From: Ignavibacteria bacterium
GTDB taxonomy: Bacteria > Bacteroidota > Ignavibacteria > Tepidaquicellales > OLB5
Length of the DNA stretch: 7,593 nucleotides
NCBI GenBank assembly: GCA_027492415.1
Contig: JAPUEV010000282.1
Location: 1-7,593 of the forward strand
Direction: 5' to 3'
Within the stretch, counting starts at the first letter, position 1; each line of letters opens with the position of its first letter. The translations under genes and the position numbers were made by a program. Shown in pieces: positions 1 to 4,528 of the stretch. The notes below the pieces were generated by a model, which saw only the letters and a program-made list of their open reading frames with translations, did no database searches and was not told where the DNA came from.

Positions 1-866
1 TCAATTACGGCAATGTAAAGGAATCAACACGACAGAAGCTGCCATTTGGTATTGCACAGATAGGTAAAGCATTCCGTAATGAAATTAACACCAAAAACTT
101 TTTGTTCCGTGTGCGTGAATTTGAGCAGATGGAAATGCAGTATTTTGTAAAACCGGGAAGTGATGAAGACCGTTACAATGAATGGAAAGAACGCCGCATA
201 CAGTGGTGGGTAGATCTCGGCATTAAGCGCGAGAACCTGAACTTTGCGCCGCATCCCGCAGATAAGCTGGCACATTACGCTAAAGCTGCTGTTGATATTG
301 AATTCAAATTCCCCTTTGGCTTTGGCGAAATTGAGGGAATTCATAACCGCGGCGATTTTGATCTCAGCCAGCACACAAAATTTTCAGGGAAGAAGCTTGA
401 TTACTTTGATGAGCAGAATAAAGAGCGTTTTATACCATACGTAATAGAAACCTCTGCAGGCGCAACTCGAGGATTTATGGCATTTCTATGCAATGCTTTT
501 GATGAAGATGAAGCGCCAACCTCCGAAGGTAAATCAGAAGTACGCACTGTTCTTCATTTTCACCCAAAGCTTGCACCCATTAAGTGTGCGGTATTTCCGC
601 TGGTGAATAAAGACGGGCTGCAGGAAATTTCACAAAACATAACCAGTGACCTGCAGAAGACATTCAAGGTATTCTATGATGACTCAGGTGCAGTGGGCAG
701 GCGTTACCGCAGACAGGATGAATGCGGAACTCCCTATTGTGTTACAGTCGACTATGATACATTAAAAGATGATACGATAACAATACGCGAGCGTGACAGC
801 ATGCAGCAGGAAAGAATTCACAAGGATAAGATAAAGATGTATGTGATGGAAAAGATAGTTGGTTAA
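1..866 (+). CDS. glyS: Glycine--tRNA ligase (class II, homodimeric type), 3' part
   Basis: This enzyme charges tRNA-Gly with glycine in the cytoplasm, using ATP. The gene enters from the left edge; the first whole codon is at 3, and 287 residues are visible, roughly the C-terminal 60% of a family usually near 460-510 residues. Fragment residues 24-27 read FRNE and 38-48 read REFEQMEMQYF (class II motif 2). EGIHNRGDFDL at 111-121 is typical of GlyRS, and PYVIETSAGATRG at 145-157 is motif 3. The anticodon-binding domain fills about 190-287, with LAPIKCAVFPLV near 191 and GRRYRRQDECGTPYCVTVD near 232. These motifs belong to the alpha2 enzyme (also called glyQS), not the separate alpha/beta form. 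A TTG at 102 opens a shorter frame but is internal, because the homology continues upstream without a break. A terminator follows 44 bases after the stop, and a convergent gene begins at once on the other strand. Confidence 0.96.
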   Translation, partial: NYGNVKESTRQKLPFGIAQIGKAFRNEINTKNFLFRVREFEQMEMQYFVKPGSDEDRYNEWKERRIQWWVDLGIKRENLNFAPHPADKLAHYAKAAVDIEFKFPFGFGEIEGIHNRGDFDLSQHTKFSGKKLDYFDEQNKERFIPYVIETSAGATRGFMAFLCNAFDEDEAPTSEGKSEVRTVLHFHPKLAPIKCAVFPLVNKDGLQEISQNITSDLQKTFKVFYDDSGAVGRRYRRQDECGTPYCVTVDYDTLKDDTITIRERDSMQQERIHKDKIKMYVMEKIVG

Positions 867-907
867 GTGGTTGAGCAGGTAAGTAGTGAGTTAGATTATT
901 AATATTG

Positions 908-1471
908 TTAAGACGATCTTTGGGGTCGTCTTTTTATTTTAATAACAGCAAGTATAACCAATAACACTATCAACGTTACAAAGAAAATTGTAGTAGATCC
1001 ACTCTTGCAGACTGAAAAAATACTTGTTGTCTGTATCAATCCTTTTGAAATATCAGGATAACTCCTCAGCATAATAATTAATCCAATGTTTTCTAGGTAA
1101 TCAAACAATCCGGCGAGCATTGGAATGTAACATAAATAGTAAAACCTGCTCTCAAATTTCCCCAGTTTATTTAATATATAGCCCAGTAACAATGAGTAAC
1201 CTATTGCAAAGAGCAGGGGATAGATCATATCAGCAGGAATTTGTTTGTAAAGGTAAGTATTTCTGCCGGTATCACCCAGCTTGTTTAGTAATGTCATTAC
1301 ATATTCAGCGCTGTACCCTCCCGGCATCATATCAAGCAGGTCCATCCCGCACGTATATTGCATAACAGCCGGAATAGTAACAGCAAGCATAAATACATAA
1401 ACAGTATTTGTAAGGATAAATAATATTAATACTTTTTTACCGTTTATATTTATTCTAATAAGATCACGCAT
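908..1471 (-). CDS. Uncharacterised four-helix membrane protein
   Basis: The function is unknown. The 187-residue product has four likely membrane helices at about 13-37, 78-100, 111-135 and 159-177, with a short basic C-terminus (IKIKRRPQRSS). Between helices 1 and 2 is a soluble loop with a well-formed motif, MPGGYSAEYV...LLNKLGDTGRNTYLYKQIPADMIYP (49-85). Helix 3 carries PMLAGLFDYLENIGL (117-131) with several acidic or polar residues inside the membrane. These two blocks look like signatures of a family I recall as conserved and uncharacterised, but I cannot confirm that here. The ATG at 1469-1471 is chosen because it precedes the first helix; no Shine-Dalgarno is visible, unlike the two exported genes upstream. 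It lies downstream of 1587-2942 on the same strand, but the hairpin at 1531-1558 separates them, so it is probably transcribed on its own. The opposing frame at 1120-1365 is a shadow. The gene itself is well supported by the helix pattern. Confidence 0.8.
   Translation of the reverse strand: MRDLIRININGKKVLILFILTNTVYVFMLAVTIPAVMQYTCGMDLLDMMPGGYSAEYVMTLLNKLGDTGRNTYLYKQIPADMIYPLLFAIGYSLLLGYILNKLGKFESRFYYLCYIPMLAGLFDYLENIGLIIMLRSYPDISKGLIQTTSIFSVCKSGSTTIFFVTLIVLLVILAVIKIKRRPQRSS
910..940 (+). terminator. Rho-independent terminator of glyS
   Basis: AAGACGA (910-916) pairs with TCGTCTT (926-932) around a 9-base loop and runs into a T-rich tract (TTTTTATTTT, 931-940). It lies 44 bases after the glyS stop, in the right orientation to end that transcript. 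The same bases encode the last residues (RRPQRSS) of the convergent gene at 908-1471. On the minus strand the hairpin is followed by AACAATATT, so it would be a poor terminator in that direction. Confidence 0.85.
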
Positions 1472-1509
1472 TGCAATAATATCATATTATTTTTTATAAT
1501 ACCGATATA

Positions 1510-1517
1510 CAAATATA
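1510..1517 (-). promoter_or_regulatory. Possible Bacteroidetes-type -7 box before the membrane protein gene
   Basis: Read on the minus strand this is TATATTTG, matching the TAnnTTTG element known for the primary sigma factor of Bacteroidetes. It lies 38 bases before the ATG at 1471. I see no clean TTTG at the usual -33 position; that place holds the T-run of the neighbouring terminator. The whole 1472-1530 stretch is very AT-rich, so a chance match is quite possible. Confidence 0.22.
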
Positions 1518-1530
1518 TTAATTTCAGAAG

Positions 1531-1558
1531 AAAAAAAAGACGTCCCACTGGGACGTCT
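1531..1558 (-). terminator. Rho-independent terminator of the T9SS propeller gene
   Basis: On the minus strand AGACGTCCC and GGGACGTCT (1538-1558) form a perfect 9-bp stem with a 3-base loop, followed directly by a run of eight T. It lies 28 bases beyond the stop codon at 1587-1589. The A-run sits before the hairpin on the plus strand, so it works in the minus direction only. Confidence 0.93.
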
Positions 1559-1586
1559 CTACAAAACCAATTCTATAGTAACTAAT

Positions 1587-2942
1587 TTATTTCACCAATA
1601 CCATCTTCTTGGTTTCTTTAAAATCACCTGAGCTTATTGTGTAATAATAAATTCCTGATGAAAGATCCTGGCTGTTAAAATCAACAGCATAATTTCCGGC
1701 AGCAAGATCTTTATTTACAAGCTCACTAATACTTTCGCCAAGCGAATTATAGACTTTAAGGTTCACATAACCGCTTTTTGGTATAGAGAACTTTATTGTT
1801 GTTGAAGGGTTGAACGGATTCGGGTAATTTTGCTGTAATGCAAACTTATCCGGTACCTGATCATTATAATTAGTTATCCCGTCACCTATCGGATCAGTTA
1901 TTTTTATAACACTTCCGTCAGAAGCAACAGCATAGCCTATAGCGGCCAGTCCGCCCACAGTAAAAGCCATATCATTCAATCCCGTAACACCGCCGGTTGT
2001 CATTGTAAACCAGTTCAGACCGCTGTTAACACTTTTCCTCACTGCATTTGTACCGGTTAATCCAAGCAGGTATGCTATTGATGGACTGCCCTGCAGCCAT
2101 TTTATTACACATGTTCCAGAGATCGTTCCGCCTACATTAACTGTAGCCCAGTTCAATCCTGCATTAGAAGTCCTGCTGATATTCGGAAGCGAAGTAGTTG
2201 ATGCAGCAAGCATTATCTGGCCAAAATCATCTGCTGCAAATCCTGATGTAATTGTGCCGGTAACTGATGGATTAAAAGCAGTAAAAGTAGTACCGCCATT
2301 AGTGGTAATTGCAATTCTTGTAGTACTGTTTATACCAAAGCCGAATATCTGTGTGCTTGAGCACCAAAGGGAACCGGCAACACCGACTGTTCCGCCGGCA
2401 GATGTGCTGCCTGTTGTCCAGTTCAAACCGCCATTTGTTGTCTTTGCCCAGAACATTGAGCTGCCTGTCGGCGCATCGCTTTGCGTGAATGCAAAATTAC
2501 GGTTTGAATTTAGCCCGGCAATCCCGTTAAAGAAACCTGCTGTACCGCCAGTAGTCAGAACAGTTGTCCATGTTGTACCTGCATCGGAAGTGCGCCATAT
2601 TTTTGCGTTCCCGCCTGCGCCGCCAACAGCACCGCCATCACCAACCAGGCATGTATTAGCATCAATTGCCCAAATGGCATAGAATTCAGGTCCTGTTAAT
2701 GTACCTGATGCGTTAATAAAATTTGCCCCGCCATTGGTGGTCCTGTAAACTTTTGGCACACCGCCTGTGCCGCCTGCCACCCAAGCTGTATTCTGGTCAA
2801 CAACCGAAATAAATGGGAATGAACCGAGTCCGGACATATTAATTGATCCCGGGCAATAGGTCCATTGCGAAATTGTAACTGAATTTAAAATGGTAAGTAA
2901 AAGAATTACGATAAATGCTGAAACTTTAAGATTTGTTTTCAT
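1587..2942 (-). CDS. T9SS-exported six-repeat beta-propeller protein
   Basis: This is an exported or surface-attached protein of unknown ligand. The 451 residues begin with a signal peptide (about 1-26, hydrophobic FIVILLLTIL core). Six repeats of the form [RKI][TS][TSV][ND][GAS]G.[NT][WF] follow at 67, 117, 167, 212, 257 and 303. The spacing of 45-50 residues resembles the Ycf48-like/BNR propeller blades common in extracellular proteins. Glycine- and threonine-rich linkers lie between. The stretch near 335-350 (GYAVASDGSVIKITD) may close the ring. The C-terminus (about 364-451) is a type A T9SS sorting domain: FALQQNYPNPFNPSTT, LKVYNSLGE, SGIYYYTISSG, KKMVLVK. Family knowledge says this domain is recognised by the outer-membrane T9SS and then removed. 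The ATG at 2942 has GGAGGT four bases upstream (2947-2952). No catalytic residues can be named: Ycf48-like does not mean a photosynthesis role, and BNR does not mean sialidase activity. It is probably a binding or adhesion protein. A terminator follows. Confidence 0.92.
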   Translation of the reverse strand: MKTNLKVSAFIVILLLTILNSVTISQWTYCPGSINMSGLGSFPFISVVDQNTAWVAGGTGGVPKVYRTTNGGANFINASGTLTGPEFYAIWAIDANTCLVGDGGAVGGAGGNAKIWRTSDAGTTWTTVLTTGGTAGFFNGIAGLNSNRNFAFTQSDAPTGSSMFWAKTTNGGLNWTTGSTSAGGTVGVAGSLWCSSTQIFGFGINSTTRIAITTNGGTTFTAFNPSVTGTITSGFAADDFGQIMLAASTTSLPNISRTSNAGLNWATVNVGGTISGTCVIKWLQGSPSIAYLLGLTGTNAVRKSVNSGLNWFTMTTGGVTGLNDMAFTVGGLAAIGYAVASDGSVIKITDPIGDGITNYNDQVPDKFALQQNYPNPFNPSTTIKFSIPKSGYVNLKVYNSLGESISELVNKDLAAGNYAVDFNSQDLSSGIYYYTISSGDFKETKKMVLVK

Positions 2943-2984
2943 AGTAACCTCCGCATAAAAATAACTTAAAAATTAAAAATAAAC

Positions 2985-3033
2985 AAAATAAAAACCCCGT
3001 TGTGTTTCCTTATGAAACGGAAAACAGACGGGG
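2985..3033 (-). terminator. Terminator after the small exported gene, with nested hairpin
   Basis: CCCCGT (2995-3000) pairs with ACGGGG (3028-3033), and inside it TTTCC (3005-3009) pairs with GGAAA (3019-3023). On the minus strand the stem is followed by TTTTTATTTTG and more T-rich sequence. It lies about 80 bases after the stop at 3115 and ahead of the propeller gene start at 2942. It therefore probably separates two otherwise adjacent transcripts, or attenuates read-through between them. Confidence 0.7.
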
Positions 3034-3042
3034 CTAATACAC

Positions 3043-3094
3043 CAGGGAAAAAAATCTCCCTGTTTTATTCAGAACAGAAGATATTCCTGTCCTG
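3043..3094. other. Two further inverted repeats in the intercistronic gap
   Basis: CAGGGA (3043-3048) pairs with TCCCTG (3057-3062). On the minus strand, CAGGACAG pairs with CTGTTCTG (3070-3077 with 3087-3094) using one G-U pair. Neither is followed by a T-run on the minus strand; the first is followed by TTTTATTC on the plus strand. Together with the terminator at 2985-3033 they make three hairpins in a row in the 3' untranslated part of the small exported gene. Their role is unknown. Confidence 0.4.
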
Positions 3095-3114
3095 TGCTGC
3101 GGAGAATACTAATC

Positions 3115-3552
3115 TTATTTTTCCATTGGCTTCTTATCAGTGCCCTCAATGGGCTTCTGGTCTGTGCCATCAATAGGGTTCCTTTGTGAGTCATCCTTAA
3201 GCTTCTTATCTGTATCGCTTAACGGATTGGGAAGTATTATAGTTTTGGTATTACAAAGGTCAACATCCTGTATGTAATAATATTTACCATCTTCGCCAAT
3301 GTAACGAATGTCATAAATACAATTCTTGGTGTCAAGTGCCTGGGTAAATTCAAATGACCGGTCTACTGCAACATTACCTGAAGTATTCATATTTGTTCCC
3401 CACAAGTTCGCATCATTGGGGGAAAGATACAGCCCGGATATTACCATACCAGAGCTGTTTGTTACATTATATGTAGTTACCTGTGAAAACGCCGTTGAAT
3501 TAATCAGGCAGAGCGTTAAGATCGCTGCTGTTGTAAAGATGAACTTTTTCAT
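3115..3552 (-). CDS. Small exported protein with acidic/basic tandem-repeat tail
   Basis: I do not recognise a named family with certainty. The 145-residue product has a clear signal peptide (about 1-23, MKK then a hydrophobic stretch, cut near AFS-Q). A compact domain follows (about 25-107) with conserved-looking cores VTNSSGMVISGLYLSPNDANLWG (28-52) and CIYDIRYIGEDGKYYYIQDVDLC (78-100). C78 and C100 could form a disulfide. From 109 the tail is hydrophilic and repeats P[IL][DES][GD]TD[KQ]K, at 110-117, 126-133 and 134-141, ending in PMEK. L-T-L-C in the signal peptide is not a good lipobox, so it is more likely soluble in the periplasm or secreted than lipid-anchored. There is no T9SS sorting domain. 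The ATG has a strong AGGAGG five bases upstream (3558-3563) and a plausible promoter at 3582-3610. The hairpin at 2985-3033 follows. It lies just upstream of the T9SS protein, but a functional link is only a guess. Confidence 0.87.
   Translation of the reverse strand: MKKFIFTTAAILTLCLINSTAFSQVTTYNVTNSSGMVISGLYLSPNDANLWGTNMNTSGNVAVDRSFEFTQALDTKNCIYDIRYIGEDGKYYYIQDVDLCNTKTIILPNPLSDTDKKLKDDSQRNPIDGTDQKPIEGTDKKPMEK
3130..3177 (-). repeat. Two adjacent 24-base coding repeats
   Basis: Units 3130-3153 and 3154-3177 are head-to-tail 24-mers encoding PIEGTDKK and PIDGTDQK. A partial unit (PMEK) follows towards the stop, and a diverged unit (PLSDTDKK) lies apart at 3202-3225. The in-frame period (8 codons) means copy-number changes would keep the reading frame. 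Confidence 0.85.
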
Positions 3553-3581
3553 TTAATCCTCCTATGGATATATCAATTAAT

Positions 3582-3610
3582 ATAATAGTTATCGTTCTTA
3601 TTGATTACAA
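3582..3610 (-). promoter_or_regulatory. Predicted promoter of the small exported gene
   Basis: On the minus strand TTGTAA (3605-3610) and TATTAT (3582-3587) are separated by exactly 17 bases, a sigma-70-like arrangement (4/6 and 5/6 matches to TTGACA and TATAAT). The -10 box lies 30 bases before the ATG at 3552, leaving a short leader that contains the AGGAGG site. No TAnnTTTG element was noted here. The region is AT-rich, so the call is moderate. Confidence 0.42.
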
Positions 3611-4203
3611 CAGATACTTATATACTGCAGTTCTGAATTGCAGAAAAATACATTTAAAAAGTTCATAAATTATTTATAAACATACCTGCAAAGATCAGTA
3701 AAAATGACATTTTGACTTTTTTTAGTGGTGTTGTCATACATGTAAAACTGTTAATGACAAATTTGTCATATGTGAACCAGAAATGTTTAAGAGATTTGAA
3801 AATTTTAATTAAATTATCTGGCACGGCAATTGTACTTCATACTGGTGTAGTAAACAATGAAGTTTTAAAAATCAAATGTTCTTTAAAATATCCGGGAAAG
3901 AATACTAATACAACCCGGTGAGCTGTAAATGGAATATACGTGCGGGGTTAGAGCCTGTACATATATTACAAATGAGATCTGAATACGAAAATTACCATGT
4001 AATAATGTGATAATGGAAGTATCCGGGCACATGCAATCTAAAAGCAGTAACGGAGCGCATGTAACTTCTCAAAATGGTTCGCCGGGATTGATTATATAAT
4101 AACAAGTTTACCCCCAATTTCACACACGCTTTTTCCTTCTAATTCCCCGAATGGACCGAAAAACTATAACACTGGTGGTTATAAGCTTCGAGCCATTCAA
4201 TTC
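3611..4203. other. Long stretch without a convincing gene
   Basis: No open frame here has both a credible start and protein-like composition. Visible items are a hairpin at 3625-3643 (8 pairs including one G-U), the ATGACA/TGTCAT sites at 3704-3769, and CCGGG/CCCGG pairing at 3892-3918. ACATGC (4029-4034) also pairs with GCATGT (4057-4062). The stretch ends at a strong plus-strand terminator (4204-4235), so its right part could be a small untranslated RNA. I looked for signatures of tmRNA, RNase P RNA, SRP RNA and tRNA on both strands and recognised none. Confidence 0.5.
3704..3769. promoter_or_regulatory. Palindrome and half-site cluster, operator-like
   Basis: ATGACAAATTTGTCAT (3754-3769) is a perfect 16-base palindrome. 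The same half-site appears as ATGACA at 3704-3709 and, inverted, as TGTCAT at 3732-3737, so there are four half-sites in 66 bases arranged as two inverted pairs centred about 41 bases apart. This is the geometry expected for a dimeric DNA-binding regulator with a weaker and a stronger site. The site lies about 95-190 bases upstream of the predicted minus-strand promoter (3582-3610). Which gene it would control, if any, is unknown. Confidence 0.4.
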
Positions 4204-4235
4204 AAGGCAGCCGGAAACGGCTGCCTTATCTTTTT
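4204..4235 (+). terminator. Strong rho-independent terminator with no gene before it
   Basis: AAGGCAGCCG (4204-4213) and CGGCTGCCTT (4218-4227) form a perfect 10-bp stem with a GAAA tetraloop, followed by ATCTTTTTATATTTG. The orientation is plus. The nearest plus-strand gene upstream is glyS, more than 3 kb away and with its own terminator, so this must end some other transcript (a small RNA, or an untranslated leader of the gene at 4529). On the minus strand no T-run follows the stem. Confidence 0.88.
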
Positions 4236-4240
4236 ATATT

Positions 4241-4317
4241 TGTCGTGCTGAAAGCTACGCCTGCCTCAGGCAGGGAAGTCTAAGCACAATAACCCTTCGA
4301 CTCCGCTCAGGGTGACA
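4241..4317. repeat. Dispersed-type repeat, copy 1 (MITE-like)
   Basis: The unit is bounded by TGTCGTGCTGA (4241-4251) and TCAGGGTGACA (4307-4317), which are imperfect terminal inverted repeats (8 of 11 match). It contains a CCTGCC-TCA-GGCAGG hairpin (4260-4274). Its right end, CCTTCGACTCCGCTCAGGG, resembles a short repeat I recall as scattered through intergenic regions of many environmental bacteria. It has no coding capacity. No clear target-site duplication is visible. It is more GC-rich than its surroundings. Confidence 0.6.
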
Positions 4318-4344
4318 AAGTTTAAATTTTACATGCTATTCCAT

Positions 4345-4398
4345 CCTAGGCACAAGAGTCAAAGCACAATAAACCTTCGATTACGCTCAGGGTGACAA
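4345..4398. repeat. Dispersed-type repeat, copy 2 (diverged, truncated)
   Basis: Positions 4357-4398 match 4277-4318 of copy 1 at 38 of 42 bases, with an offset of exactly 80. Leftwards the match fades: CCTAGGCACAAGAGTC resembles the CCTCAGGCAGGGAAGTC of copy 1, but the central hairpin is lost and no left terminal TGTC-type end is found. It looks like an older or incomplete copy. Confidence 0.6.
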
Positions 4399-4528
4399 TT
4401 TTGAAAGATTTATAGTGCAAATCTCACATCAAATTAAGGGCATTCCTTAATAAATTGAATGAAACGCTAATTTTAATTAACTTTGAAATTACACAAAAAA
4501 GCGATTTTTCTTAAATTTATACATCTTT
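4399..4528 (+). other. AT-rich leader before the glycosyltransferase
   Basis: Two inverted repeats lie here: AGATTT/AAATCT (4406-4411 with 4419-4424) and ATTAAGG/CCTTAAT (4433-4439 with 4445-4451). Neither is followed by a T-run, so they are not terminators. No convincing promoter or Shine-Dalgarno is seen before the TTG at 4529, although the operon 4529-7593 presumably has a promoter in this interval. Confidence 0.35.

Noticed and set aside
24..374. 116-codon minus-strand frame opposite glyS
   Set aside because: The plus strand encodes conserved GlyRS motifs throughout, so the opposite frame is incidental.
2254..2682. 142-codon plus-strand frame opposite the propeller gene
   Set aside because: It is antisense to the repeat-rich coding region. 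The proline/valine-rich product mirrors the Gly/Thr-rich repeats, and the minus-strand gene is clearly real.
1587..2942. Calling the propeller a photosystem assembly factor or sialidase
   Set aside because: The repeats are generic Ycf48/BNR-like blades. The signal peptide and T9SS tail show an extracellular protein, and no sialidase active-site residues are visible.
3508..3510. Lipoprotein cysteine in the small exported protein (C15)
   Set aside because: The preceding residues L-T-L do not fit a lipobox, which needs a small residue just before Cys, and the cysteine lies inside the hydrophobic core.
3712..3921. Open frame of 69 codons in the long intergenic region
   Set aside because: It opens with TTG, has no ribosome binding site, runs over the palindrome cluster, and its product has no domain, signal peptide or protein-like pattern.
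3900..4240. tmRNA, RNase P RNA, SRP RNA, tRNA or a known riboswitch
   Set aside because: None of the conserved cores I know for these families was found on either strand. Only the terminator at the end is secure.
4277..4398. CRISPR array
   Set aside because: Only two imperfect copies exist, the unit is 42 bases or longer, the spacing sequence is itself related to the repeat, and no cas gene is nearby.
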